64,000 nt of DNA, taken from Nitrospira sp. (GTDB lineage Bacteria; Nitrospirota; Nitrospiria; Nitrospirales; Nitrospiraceae). Both the position numbers and the translations under genes were made by a program. Shown here one piece after another: positions 30,077-38,939 of the stretch. The notes beneath the pieces were generated by a model. The model did no database searches, was not told the DNA's origin, and saw only the letters and a program-made list of their open reading frames with translations. Location: the NCBI GenBank assembly GCA_024998595.1, contig JACOEK010000008.1, positions 58,794-122,793 on the forward strand, in the 5' to 3' direction. Position 1 is the stretch's first letter. Every line of letters begins with the position of its first letter.

Positions 30077-31165
30077 GTGACACTCGAACACGTTGCTTGC
30101 CCACCCTTTGAGGGGACAACCAGGTCAGTCGAGTCATTTACCGTGGTGCTGCATTCACGTGACAATTCGCCTCTCATCAGGGAGGCACACGTGGCTGTAC
30201 ACACACATACAGAATCAGTTCCATATCAGGTCGCCGAACCTCAACGGTCCGACACATCGGTCCAGCTGGGCGATACTGTCGCCAGGCGATCGGTAGCCCT
30301 GATGATGTGGGCGATGGTAGTGGGGAGTTTTGCGTCGGGAATTGCCTCGGCAGCACCTTATTCAACGGGAAGTGGCATGACGCACGAGTCGGCCGTTGAG
30401 CCAGTGGCTCAAGAGCCGGATGACCATGCGCCGGTGTTGGCGGCGGGGTTCGGTTTTCAGGCCGCTGGCTCGTCGCTCATAACGGTTCGAACGTATGACG
30501 TTCCGACAGGAGCCATTCTCTCGGAGGATTCATTTGATGTGAGCGTTAAGGAAGAGGGCGCCGCCGAATATGATGGCAACAGAGGACGCGTGTTTGCCGG
30601 AGGAATCGGCACCGACACTCAGGGAAAGTCTAAGTTTATGCTGAGAGTGTATGACGCGGAAACGGGAAGGTTTCTGTGGGAGGGACAATTAAATCTGCTC
30701 AAAGTAGGTGAAGGCGGGGTAGCCCAAACGAAAGCGATGATAACTCCAAGGCCTCTTTCCGCAGTGCCCGCCGCAGATCGCGCTACCCAGTCGTTCCAAT
30801 CCCTCTTTTCTGTGCGAGCGGTCAATCCTCTTAGCGGAAGACTTGTATGGCAGGATCAGTTTACACCGGGGATTCGAAAGCGACCAGGCAGTGCAGGGGT
30901 GTCATGTAGAAAGTGCGCGGTGAAACCGATCAATGAGCCCATCGGCCACATTTTCGATTTGGTTGTCCGAACCTACGATCGCTCATCAGGCATTCTGTTG
31001 TGGGAGGATTCGTTCGAGGAAATTGATCGCATCGAAGAGCCAGACTCCGCGCCGGAGACGAATGCTTATCCTCAAGCGATTCCATTCTGGCATCCCGCCG
31101 GTACGAATGAGACCGACATCTTTGAAACGGCTCTACGACAATCGTTACGATTTTGGCGCGGATAG
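30077..31165 (+). CDS. envelope protein with PQQ-propeller-like repeats, unknown function
   Basis: A protein of up to 362 residues. An internal hydrophobic segment with a twin Arg before it (RRSVALMMWAMVVGSFASG, about residues 70-88) looks like a signal or anchor, so the true start may be later than 30077, for instance a GTG near 30191. The mature part has four similar strands-and-turn units: VRTYDVPTGAILSEDSF, LRVYDAETGRFLWEGQL, VRAVNPLSGRLVWQDQF and VRTYDRSSGILLWEDSF. These resemble PQQ-type beta-propeller repeats, though four short units are too few for a whole propeller. One SCRKCAV Cys pair is present. The last 21 bases overlap the converging peptidase gene. Confidence 0.65.
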   Translation: MTLEHVACPPFEGTTRSVESFTVVLHSRDNSPLIREAHVAVHTHTESVPYQVAEPQRSDTSVQLGDTVARRSVALMMWAMVVGSFASGIASAAPYSTGSGMTHESAVEPVAQEPDDHAPVLAAGFGFQAAGSSLITVRTYDVPTGAILSEDSFDVSVKEEGAAEYDGNRGRVFAGGIGTDTQGKSKFMLRVYDAETGRFLWEGQLNLLKVGEGGVAQTKAMITPRPLSAVPAADRATQSFQSLFSVRAVNPLSGRLVWQDQFTPGIRKRPGSAGVSCRKCAVKPINEPIGHIFDLVVRTYDRSSGILLWEDSFEEIDRIEEPDSAPETNAYPQAIPFWHPAGTNETDIFETALRQSLRFWRG

Positions 31166-32584
31166 TGTGGCGCCCAGGCTTTCAGCCCATTGTTGCTGGA
31201 AGTTATCATAGGAAAGCAGGAGGCGATCCTGCATTGCGGCTGCAATGGTCTGGCGAGCCTTCAGGTGAAGAAGTAGCTCATGCACCTTGTGCATGCCGAA
31301 TCGTTCAATGAGGTAATGGGTGGCGGCATTCGCTTCCATGTATGCGGCGCCCACCTTTTCGGCCGGTAAACTTTCCCAACCTTCCTCAAGCGCCGCCAAG
31401 GGGAGCAGGTTATGTTCTCCGGTAGGCACGTTCCCGACTTCCTGCCAGGAATCACTGGCCAGCTGCATGGCCAACCCTTCATTCAGCCAGGTTGGTATCG
31501 CTCCACCGCTAGATCCCAGCTCTTCATGAATCAATGCATGAACAAACTCATGCCGAAGGACGCGTGTCAGCCAAGCCCGATCCGTCGCGGCGCCTTGACT
31601 GGGGATCTGAATGCGGCCGAGGACAGGGTCGAACAAGCCATCCGCCCAAACAGGACTTCCGGTGGCTCCTTGGAACTGAGTCTTGGTATGCAGGACGACC
31701 ATGATTGGCTTAGACGGAAAGAAATTGAACTTCTGGCCGATTTCTCGATAGGCCGCTTCAAGAATGTCGAGCACGGCCGTCCAGGTCTCCGGATCCTCAC
31801 TCCCGTCGTATTTCACCGTGAAGTGGACGCTGTTGTGGGTCGAAAACTTGTCTTCCACTTTTTCCGCGCGATGCACCTTGGCGGTCACAACCTTCACATA
31901 TGACTGAAGACCTGGGTCCTTTTTCATTCGATCCTTAGCCTGTGCGAGATGTTTTGCCGCTTCCGTGAGGCGATCTTTTTCTTGGAGAAGATCCGCTAGC
32001 GCGACGTGCGGGAACGGCTCATCTGGAGATAGGGTCAGCACTTTCCGCAGAAACTCTTCCGTAAGAGCCGGATCCCGCAGGCCCCAGTACGCGTGGGCAA
32101 GATTGAGATGGGCCACCGGGTTTTGCGGATCGAGCATCACTGCTTTCTTGAAAGCTTTGACGGAAATTTCGGTTCCACCGGCATTTTCCTGAAGAATTCC
32201 GAGGTTGTTCCACAAAATGGCCACATGGCGTTTAGTGGCGGATTCCGAGAGAATCGACGCGGGAAGTTCTTCAAGTTTCGCTTCGGCCACCGCAATATTG
32301 TGTTTCTCAAGCTCGTCGTGAATGGTGCCGAGCAATTCAGAATGCCGAGGCACGGGAATACTGACAGGGTCAATGGTTCTGGATCGTTTCACCTCTGGAG
32401 CGACAGCCTGTTGCGGCGGAGCCACGGGGCCTTTGGAAGCAGAGACTTCCTCTGCAATGACTTGCGGCGGAGGAGCAGGTACCTCATGGAAATAGTGTGG
32501 CTTGAGCCAGGTCTGATAGAAGATGAAGATGGCAATCAGAACGGCCAACGGCCCAAGAATATGCTTGATATTGCGTCGGTACAT
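31145..32584 (-). CDS. membrane-anchored TPR protein with gluzincin (peptidase MA-like) domain
   Basis: A 479-residue protein with an N-terminal anchor (ILGPLAVLIAIFIFYQTWL), a Pro-rich linker, TPR-like repeats around residues 120-230 (WNNLGILQENAGGTEISVKAF, AHLNLAHAYWGLRDPALTEEF) and a zinc peptidase domain: LRHEFVHALIHEELG has the HExxH motif and NEGLAMQLA supplies the downstream Glu of gluzincins. It should be a periplasm-facing metallopeptidase. GGAAGGA before ATG 32584 fixes the start; the ORF from 32644 is too long. Its 3' end overlaps the converging gene by 21 bases. Confidence 0.85.
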   Translation of the reverse strand: MYRRNIKHILGPLAVLIAIFIFYQTWLKPHYFHEVPAPPPQVIAEEVSASKGPVAPPQQAVAPEVKRSRTIDPVSIPVPRHSELLGTIHDELEKHNIAVAEAKLEELPASILSESATKRHVAILWNNLGILQENAGGTEISVKAFKKAVMLDPQNPVAHLNLAHAYWGLRDPALTEEFLRKVLTLSPDEPFPHVALADLLQEKDRLTEAAKHLAQAKDRMKKDPGLQSYVKVVTAKVHRAEKVEDKFSTHNSVHFTVKYDGSEDPETWTAVLDILEAAYREIGQKFNFFPSKPIMVVLHTKTQFQGATGSPVWADGLFDPVLGRIQIPSQGAATDRAWLTRVLRHEFVHALIHEELGSSGGAIPTWLNEGLAMQLASDSWQEVGNVPTGEHNLLPLAALEEGWESLPAEKVGAAYMEANAATHYLIERFGMHKVHELLLHLKARQTIAAAMQDRLLLSYDNFQQQWAESLGATLSAPKS

Positions 32585-32708
32585 ACGTGTCCTTCCGTGA
32601 GTCCTACACGAAATCACTCTAGCATCGAGGTGGCGGAGGGCCAAGGAAAGTCGAAAAAGCCTGCGTAGGTTGATCGTAAGACCGCATCTGAATCATGCCG
32701 GTCCTTCG

Positions 32709-32737
32709 TTGAGCAGCCGGCCGGCCTATGGTACGAT
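32709..32737 (+). promoter_or_regulatory. promoter of recG, overlapping the longer recG frame
   Basis: TTGAGC (32709-32714), exactly 17 bases, TACGAT (32732-32737) with TGG ahead of it (extended -10). It covers the upstream ATG at 32728, so that codon would not be transcribed; the next ATG, 32749, lies 11 bases after the -10. Confidence 0.55.
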
Positions 32738-32748
32738 CCCGCCTTAGG

Positions 32749-35289
32749 ATGCCACGTCCTGATTCCTCTGACCCCCACGAGTCATTCCGAGCATTTCTGC
32801 AACGAGTGGCAAGACCTATTGAATTCGCTTCCCGTGATGCCTATGCCCATCTCCCGACGGTAAAGAATCTTGACCGTTTTGTATCGGAACAGGTGATTGG
32901 CGCGCTCGGCGAACGCCTTCATCCTCGCGCGCTCGAGGTTGAGCTGCTCTCCTTACGGAGCTTGTTTGTCGATTTCCACGCAGGACTCACACCTGCGGAA
33001 CAACAATATCGACTGACGCAGGCGCTCCAACTTCTTCGCCGCCTAGAGAAGGATCCGTCGTCGATTCATCCGCCCGTGAATACTTCAGAGACGAATCATC
33101 CGGTTCACACTGTCAAAAGTAGTGCTTCCGCACGATCTCATTTAGATGTATCGATTCAGTTTGCCAAGGGGGTTGGTCCGAAACGAACCCTGCTCTTGAA
33201 GCGTCTTGGAATCCAGACGATCGAAGAGGCGCTGTGGACCATGCCATGGCGGTACGACGATCGTTCGATCATCACCCCGATAACTAAACTGGTGCTCGGT
33301 ACCTTGCACTCTATTTGTGGGGTGATCACCCAAGTGGAAGCCACCCGTGCACGATCGCGCCGACTGTCGATTCTTGATGTGGCCGTTGAGGACGAAACCG
33401 GAACGGTGCATGCCGTGTTTTTTAATCAACCCTACCTGGAAGAGGTGCTGAAGCAAGGAACACGGGTCATGATGGCCGGACGTGTCGTTGCCGGTCGGCG
33501 TGGATGGATGGATCTGCGGCTTGAGCCGACGCAATTTGAAGTGTTGAGCGTCCCTGACGATGAACTGCTCCACGTGGGACGGATTGTTCCGGTCTACCAC
33601 GAGACCAAGGGATGGAGCTCTCGCCAGATGCGAGTCTTGATGCATGGCTTGCTGACTGAGCACGGAGCGGAGTTGCAGGAAGTACTGCCGCTATCCATTC
33701 GCGCGCGCCACCGTTTGCCGCCGATCGGCGAGGCGATTCAGCACGTGCATTTTCCACCGCCGAATATGGACCTGGCTGCGCTTGATCGGGGTGTGACGGC
33801 CGCCCACCGCCGGTTGGCCTTCGAAGAATTGTTCCTGCTTCAGGCGGCCATGGTGCTTCGGCAACAGCAGATGAAGGCAGAGCACAAGCCGTTCCGATTC
33901 AATCCTCATGTGACGCAGCTGAAACAACTTGCGCAGATTCTGCCTTTCGCCCTGACGGCTGCGCAGGAACGGGTATGGGGGGAAATTCAGGCCGATATGG
34001 CGACCTCACGCCCCATGAATCGCTTGGTACAGGGCGATGTCGGGTCGGGAAAAACGATTGTGGCCCTGCACGCCCTGGTGATGGCCTGTGGCTCCGGTTG
34101 TCAAACCGCCCTGATGGTCCCCACCGAAATACTGGCCGAGCAGCACTATTTGAACCTCAAGCCCTTACTAGAGGCGGTCGGACTACATGCGGTGCTGCTC
34201 ACCAGCGGTGGCAAGGCTAAGGATCGCCATGCCGTCCTAACGCGGTTGGCGTCAGGTGAGGCGCAGGTGGCTATCGGCACGCATGCACTGATACAGAAGA
34301 AGGTCGCGTTCGCCAAGCTAGGACTGGTGGTGGTCGACGAACAACATAAGTTCGGTGTGTTGCAACGCAAGACGCTGCTCGACAAAGGATACCGGCCTGA
34401 TGTGTTGGTCATGACGGCGACGCCGATTCCTCGCACCCTGGCCATGACGCTCTATGGAGATCTGGATGTATCGGTCATCGATATGTTGCCGCCGGGTCGC
34501 AAGCCGGTGCGGACCATGCTCTATTCAGAGGGCCAGCGCCACAAGACCTGGCAGCTGGTGGGAGATGAACTGAAGGCCGGACGCCAGGTGTATATTGTGT
34601 ACCCGTTGGTCGAGGAGTCTGAGAAAAGTGATCTCAAGGCCGCGATACAGGGAGCCGAACAGGTGCAGCGCGACGTATTTCCGCAGGCACAGGTCGGGTT
34701 GTTGCATGGCAGGATGCCGACGGCTGAAAAAGAGCGTACGATGGCGGCCTTCAAGGCCGGTACGATTCAGATTCTGGTGGCCACGACAGTCATTGAAGTG
34801 GGGGTCGATGTCCCCAACGCAACGGTCATGGTCATCGAACATGCCGAACGGTTCGGGCTGGCTCAACTCCATCAATTGCGCGGACGTGTCGGACGTGGGA
34901 CGCATCAATCCTTGTGCATCTTAATGGCGTCGTATCTTCCGCGAGAGGGCAGGCCGAAAGTCAGTCTCGACGGAAAGCCTGAGGTCAATGCCTCCCATGC
35001 CCAGCAACGATTGGGTGCGCTTGTGAAATTCCACGACGGGTTTATCATTGCCGAGGAAGATCTCCGCATCAGGGGGCCGGGCGAGTTCTTGGGATTGCGG
35101 CAATGGGGGGTGCCGGAGTTCCGAGCGGCCAATTTGGTGCGTGACGTGCAATTGTTGGAACTGGCAAGACAAGAGGCGTGTGCGATGTTGACCCAAGATC
35201 CCGGCTTGACGCTGCCTCAGCATCAGGCAATCAAGGCGGCGATGGTTCGTCGCTGGACGGGCAGGTTATCTTTGGGAGACGTGAGCTAG
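32749..35289 (+). CDS. recG: ATP-dependent DNA helicase RecG
   Basis: Branch-migrating helicase that rescues stalled replication forks. The protein has an extra N-terminal region of about 140 residues, then the wedge OB-fold (around 155-260: FAKGVGPKRTLLLKRLGI, TVHAVFFNQPYLEEVL) and a superfamily-2 motor: LVQGDVGSGKTIVALHAL (Walker A), VVVDEQHKFGVLQR (DEQH box), MTATPIPRTLAMTLYGD and LLHGRMPTAEKE, with QLRGRVGRG as motif VI. At 846 residues it is longer than E. coli RecG (693) because of the N-terminal addition. ATG 32749 is chosen over 32728 because a promoter covers the latter. Confidence 0.95.
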   Translation: MPRPDSSDPHESFRAFLQRVARPIEFASRDAYAHLPTVKNLDRFVSEQVIGALGERLHPRALEVELLSLRSLFVDFHAGLTPAEQQYRLTQALQLLRRLEKDPSSIHPPVNTSETNHPVHTVKSSASARSHLDVSIQFAKGVGPKRTLLLKRLGIQTIEEALWTMPWRYDDRSIITPITKLVLGTLHSICGVITQVEATRARSRRLSILDVAVEDETGTVHAVFFNQPYLEEVLKQGTRVMMAGRVVAGRRGWMDLRLEPTQFEVLSVPDDELLHVGRIVPVYHETKGWSSRQMRVLMHGLLTEHGAELQEVLPLSIRARHRLPPIGEAIQHVHFPPPNMDLAALDRGVTAAHRRLAFEELFLLQAAMVLRQQQMKAEHKPFRFNPHVTQLKQLAQILPFALTAAQERVWGEIQADMATSRPMNRLVQGDVGSGKTIVALHALVMACGSGCQTALMVPTEILAEQHYLNLKPLLEAVGLHAVLLTSGGKAKDRHAVLTRLASGEAQVAIGTHALIQKKVAFAKLGLVVVDEQHKFGVLQRKTLLDKGYRPDVLVMTATPIPRTLAMTLYGDLDVSVIDMLPPGRKPVRTMLYSEGQRHKTWQLVGDELKAGRQVYIVYPLVEESEKSDLKAAIQGAEQVQRDVFPQAQVGLLHGRMPTAEKERTMAAFKAGTIQILVATTVIEVGVDVPNATVMVIEHAERFGLAQLHQLRGRVGRGTHQSLCILMASYLPREGRPKVSLDGKPEVNASHAQQRLGALVKFHDGFIIAEEDLRIRGPGEFLGLRQWGVPEFRAANLVRDVQLLELARQEACAMLTQDPGLTLPQHQAIKAAMVRRWTGRLSLGDVS

Positions 35290-35326
35290 CTGAATGCGAT
35301 CTGCCGAAGTCGTGGAGGGCTGATGG

Positions 35327-35653
35327 ATGGGCATGCTGCAACGCTTGAGTCATGATCTTCGCGCCGGGTGGGTGACATTGCGGCACGGCACCGCCAAAGT
35401 TGCGACGAGAGCGCTCGAAGAGGGTGAACTCCTTCGTTACCGATTGGAACTACGAAAGGTGGAGCAGCAGCTGGACGATCTGCATGCGGACATCGGTGAA
35501 CGGACCATCGAGTTGCATGATCGCAGCGAAGCGCCGGATCGCATCGTGACCGATAGCGAAATTGCACGCATGATGAAACAGGTGCAGACGTTGCAGGACG
35601 AGCGGACCAAGTTGTTGCTGGAAATGAATGACATCACGGTCGAAGAGGCATAA
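35327..35653 (+). CDS. small coiled-coil protein of unknown function
   Basis: A 108-residue, mostly helical protein (EEGELLRYRLELRKVEQQLD and RMMKQVQTLQDERTKLLLEM) with heptad-like spacing of Leu, so a coiled coil is likely. It lies between recG and ppx with 37- and 8-base gaps and is probably co-transcribed. The family is not recognised. Confidence 0.7.
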   Translation: MGMLQRLSHDLRAGWVTLRHGTAKVATRALEEGELLRYRLELRKVEQQLDDLHADIGERTIELHDRSEAPDRIVTDSEIARMMKQVQTLQDERTKLLLEMNDITVEEA

Positions 35654-35661
35654 GCGATTTT

Positions 35662-36615
35662 ATGCCTGGCCCAACGACGGCTTCTCCACGAATCTTGGCT
35701 GGCATCGATATCGGAACGCTGACCTGCCGACTAGAGATTGCCGCGGTGACTTCCGAGGGGCATATAACAAAACTGCGATCCGACCGACGAATCCTCCGGC
35801 TTGGTCAAGGGGTCGATCGAGATCGACTGCTACGGCCCGATGCCATGGAGCGGGTGGCGGCGACGCTCAAAGACTGGCGCCAGCTCATCGATGAGCATCA
35901 GGTTCAGGCTACGGCGGTTGTTGCGACGAGTGCCGTGCGTGATGCCCGGAACCGTGAAGAATTTTTAAATCTGATCGCGCGTGAGGCTGGCTTGCAGGTC
36001 GAAATCATCTCCGGCGAGGAAGAGGCGCGACGAACCATGCTCGGAATTCGATCCGGTCTACCTGCTGGGGTCACGGACATGCTGGCGATAGATATCGGCG
36101 GTGGAAGCACGGAGTGTATTCTGGATCGCCCGGGACAACCGCCGATTGTGCGATCGATCGATATCGGTGTGGTGCGCCTGAGCGAACGCGTGCTACAGAG
36201 CGATCCGCCAACCGCCGAAGAACTTCGGCAGGCGCGTAATTGGATACAAAACGAGACGGAAGCCGCCGTCGCGACCATGCCCGTGCCGATCGGGCTGACC
36301 TTTGTCGGCACGGCGGGAACGATCACCGCATTGGCCGCTATGGCTCAACAGTTGCCCGCGTATGAACCGGCGAGAATTCACAACTATGTCTTGACGCTCG
36401 ACGAGGTAAAACGCCTGGAAGCCCAGCTCCTCAGCCGGTCGAAACAGCAACGAGAAGGGTTACCAGGCTTGGAGCGAGGTCGCGAGGATGTCATCGTTGC
36501 AGGGGTGATCATCCTCAGAACGATGATGGAGATGCTGGGTATGGAGAAGGTGCTTGTCAGCGACCTCGGACTCCGAGAAGGCGTGCTGCTTGAATTGGCA
36601 AGTCGTTTGAATTGA
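35662..36615 (+). CDS. ppx: Ppx/GppA-type exopolyphosphatase
   Basis: Actin-like-fold phosphatase that removes phosphate from polyphosphate or pppGpp. The 317 residues cover the catalytic module: LAGIDIGTLTCRLEIAAV (phosphate 1 loop), ATSAVRDARNREEFL, EVEIISGEEEAR-type segment (here VEIISGEEEARRTML), LAIDIGGGSTECIL (phosphate 2 loop) and FVGTAGTITALAAM (adenosine-side motif). The HD-like C-terminal domain of long Ppx enzymes is absent, as in the short family. It ends 74 bases before the convergent methyltransferase gene. Confidence 0.93.
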   Translation: MPGPTTASPRILAGIDIGTLTCRLEIAAVTSEGHITKLRSDRRILRLGQGVDRDRLLRPDAMERVAATLKDWRQLIDEHQVQATAVVATSAVRDARNREEFLNLIAREAGLQVEIISGEEEARRTMLGIRSGLPAGVTDMLAIDIGGGSTECILDRPGQPPIVRSIDIGVVRLSERVLQSDPPTAEELRQARNWIQNETEAAVATMPVPIGLTFVGTAGTITALAAMAQQLPAYEPARIHNYVLTLDEVKRLEAQLLSRSKQQREGLPGLERGREDVIVAGVIILRTMMEMLGMEKVLVSDLGLREGVLLELASRLN

Positions 36616-36689
36616 CGCTCGTTACGACGGCAGTAGTGGAACCGAAAGCGCGACGTCTTCCGCCTTTGATGGGATAACGTTGCGGGCCA

Positions 36690-38183
36690 CTATCGCTGTG
36701 AATACCAGCGCAGGCCGCTTTTTTGCTCTGTGAAGGTGGCTTGGGGGATGCCGCCCGGCTTTTCCAGGAGCAAGACTTTGAAGTCGATGAGGCCGAACCA
36801 AGCCGGATCGGCGATGTCGTGGTAGTGGCAGCCTTGGAGTTTCGGAAGGATATCGCCCAACGTTTTCGTGAGTTCACTCTCGGTGTACGCCCTCACGGAG
36901 AAGTGTTGACCGAGTCCCTGGCAAAAGCGCTGAATCGTATAGGCCGCACCCGTGCAGAGAACCTTTGTGTCCGGTTTGATCTGTAAAAACTGAGGGAGCG
37001 AAAGGTAGCGCTCCTGAAAGCCAAGCCACTTCACCGCCTGCCGCAAATGGCTGTACTGCACTTCGTATTCGGTGTGGTGGGGGAGTTTCACCGCTGCAGG
37101 CCAGCCTTCCTCGATGCCGAATTCTGTCAGAAATGCGCGCCCTCCCGGTTTCAGGACTCGCCAAACCTCGGCGACGAATCGCACCGGCCCCAGGTTGAAG
37201 ATCACTTCTTCCGGTAGGTCTTTTTCGAGCGGGAGCCGAAGCCGTCTGATCCAATCCAATGCTTCCTGATGTTGTTCAGTCGCGCCCCGCCCTTCCGTGA
37301 GTTCCTTCCGGCTCAGCTTCACGGGGGTCATGTCGGCCATATTCTCGTTGTCGATGATGAGATCGACCGAATTGTCTTTAAACGGCAGCCATTCTCCATT
37401 GGCATGAGTGCCGGTGCCAGTCCAGCCACCGGTCTTGGCCCGCTTGGTCTGAAGCTGGAGGAATGGGCGTGTGACATCCAGGGAAATGTACTGGATTCCC
37501 TGCTTCTCGAATGGCAGCAGTTCCTGCCCGAGTTCGCGGGCGACGTAGCCCAGTCCGCCGCCGATCTCGACAATGACTTTTGGCTTCGGTTTGAACCAGC
37601 CCAGGCGGCGCAGCTGGCGCATGAGCAGGCGTCCATAGGTGGTGCCACCCAACGCCTCACAAGGTTCACGGAAGAGGTGCGAGACGGTGGTTTCAATGAG
37701 GTCGAAGTGGCCGTCCTCCAGATCGCTTTCTTTCAGCTCGTGAACATGGAAGTCTTCGAGATGTTCTTCGCCTTCGAAATCCTGTTGCCCGGACCAGCTT
37801 TCGCGTATTTGCTGCAGCAGGAGATCCCATTTGGCTTTGTGCCGGTGGCCTCCTGGCGGTTCGGTCCCGAAGTAGCAGAGCGAATAATTGGGAATCGACC
37901 AGCGTGCCAGATGCCACGAGCCAGGCTGGCCGTCAGGCCCGCAGATTTTGTTGCCGTATTTCTCCATGAGTGCACCGACCGTAATATGGCCGTTCATGGA
38001 GGTGAGCATTTCAATGCCGACGGCGTTGAGGCGAACGAGCGGAAAGTCGTCGTCAAGCGGAGCCAGCCACCATTCGTCGAAGGCATGCTGGTAGGCGACC
38101 AGGTCGGGTATCCTCCAAGCAATCAAGCTGAGGATGTCGCCGTTGAGATTGAGAGGTTCTTGTATGGCTGCGGCAGCTTTCAT
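36690..38183 (-). CDS. SAM-dependent methyltransferase with a PqqD-like N-terminal domain
   Basis: A 497-residue protein. The second half has a class-I methyltransferase site: KVIVEIGGGLGYVARELGQE near 210, ISLDVTRPFLQLQ after it, DNSVDLIIDNENM, and VWRVLKPGGRAFLTEFG near 340. The N-terminal 90 residues look like a PqqD winged helix: FPLVRLNAVGIEMLTSMNG, then HITVGALMEKYGNKICG. That domain recognises leader peptides in RiPP pathways, so the enzyme may methylate a peptide or small protein. No precursor-like gene is seen beside it; the PqqD/precursor cassette lies 13 kb away. The function is therefore open. Confidence 0.75.
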   Translation of the reverse strand: MKAAAAIQEPLNLNGDILSLIAWRIPDLVAYQHAFDEWWLAPLDDDFPLVRLNAVGIEMLTSMNGHITVGALMEKYGNKICGPDGQPGSWHLARWSIPNYSLCYFGTEPPGGHRHKAKWDLLLQQIRESWSGQQDFEGEEHLEDFHVHELKESDLEDGHFDLIETTVSHLFREPCEALGGTTYGRLLMRQLRRLGWFKPKPKVIVEIGGGLGYVARELGQELLPFEKQGIQYISLDVTRPFLQLQTKRAKTGGWTGTGTHANGEWLPFKDNSVDLIIDNENMADMTPVKLSRKELTEGRGATEQHQEALDWIRRLRLPLEKDLPEEVIFNLGPVRFVAEVWRVLKPGGRAFLTEFGIEEGWPAAVKLPHHTEYEVQYSHLRQAVKWLGFQERYLSLPQFLQIKPDTKVLCTGAAYTIQRFCQGLGQHFSVRAYTESELTKTLGDILPKLQGCHYHDIADPAWFGLIDFKVLLLEKPGGIPQATFTEQKSGLRWYSQR

Positions 38184-38267
38184 CGCGTCGGGCGGTCCAA
38201 GATCACAAGAAGCCGCAGCCTACACGAGGCTCACGCCGACCTGCAAGAACATAGGAGTATGAAAGGT

Positions 38268-38642
38268 CTAAGTTTGTGACGGAAGGAGCGGGGAATCGGT
38301 CACGATGATGATCCCTCGCATAATGGGATGGATGCGGCATTGGTAGGGATACCGGCCCGGAGGCAGACTGGGAATGGTATAGGTACCACCCGGCTCGACG
38401 GCGCCGGAGTCGAAGGCGCAGCGCCCGGTGTCCTCGAGACATCCGTCGTGGGTGACGGTGTGATGCGTCGGGGTCGGATTATCCCATCTGATCGCGCCGC
38501 CCGCGGTCACGGTTGCGGCAGCGGGCACATAGTATGGGGACCCGCTATCCATGAGGACGTGGACTGCCGGAGGGGTCGCGGAGGAAGGCCAGGCCACTAA
38601 GGTAGCTATCGTAACGCTCAGGCATACAGCGCGCCAGCTCAT
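38268..38642 (-). CDS. secreted cupredoxin (plastocyanin-like copper protein)
   Basis: A 124-residue blue-copper-type protein with a signal peptide (LSVTIATLVAWPSSA). Copper ligands are visible in the usual order: His in PTPTHHTVTHDG, then Cys and His in YPYQCRIHPIMRG with a Met two residues on. It should shuttle electrons in the periplasm or bind copper. GGAG stands upstream of ATG 38642, and a TATAAT box lies further up at 38682-38677; the longer frame to 38714 spans that box and is not used. A disulfide is possible in GCLEDTGRCAF. Confidence 0.88.
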   Translation of the reverse strand: MSWRAVCLSVTIATLVAWPSSATPPAVHVLMDSGSPYYVPAAATVTAGGAIRWDNPTPTHHTVTHDGCLEDTGRCAFDSGAVEPGGTYTIPSLPPGRYPYQCRIHPIMRGIIIVTDSPLLPSQT

Positions 38643-38676
38643 GAGATTCGTGACTCCAGTGAATATCGATCGTTCT

Positions 38677-38682
38677 ATTATA
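38677..38682 (-). promoter_or_regulatory. -10 box of the cupredoxin gene
   Basis: A perfect TATAAT on the minus strand with TG ahead of it (TGTATAAT), 34 bases before the ATG. The -35 region is poor. It speaks against the longer reading frame that starts at 38714. The rest of the gap, to 38939, shows no other clear feature. Confidence 0.45.
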
Positions 38683-38939
38683 CATAGAGACAGGCGCGAT
38701 GAGGAAGGGTTCACCAGGCTGCCCTAGACCGGTGCCGGATTCTCTTAGTGACTGAAAACTCGGAGGTGCAGCTTGAAGGCCTGGGAGTGGCGTATCTGCC
38801 TCAACGTACGACGTGACGTTGCCCAGCGACAGGCTTTCGATGCCACTGTGACATGGTTGCAAGAACCTGGTGGTTCATGCTAGATGGAGGCCGCTTTACC
38901 ACCGACGTGCCATGTTGAGATCTGAGAGGAGGACGTGGA

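Noticed and set aside
37269..38279. 336-codon open frame on the plus strand
   Set aside because: Antisense to the PqqD-methyltransferase gene, which has clear motifs.
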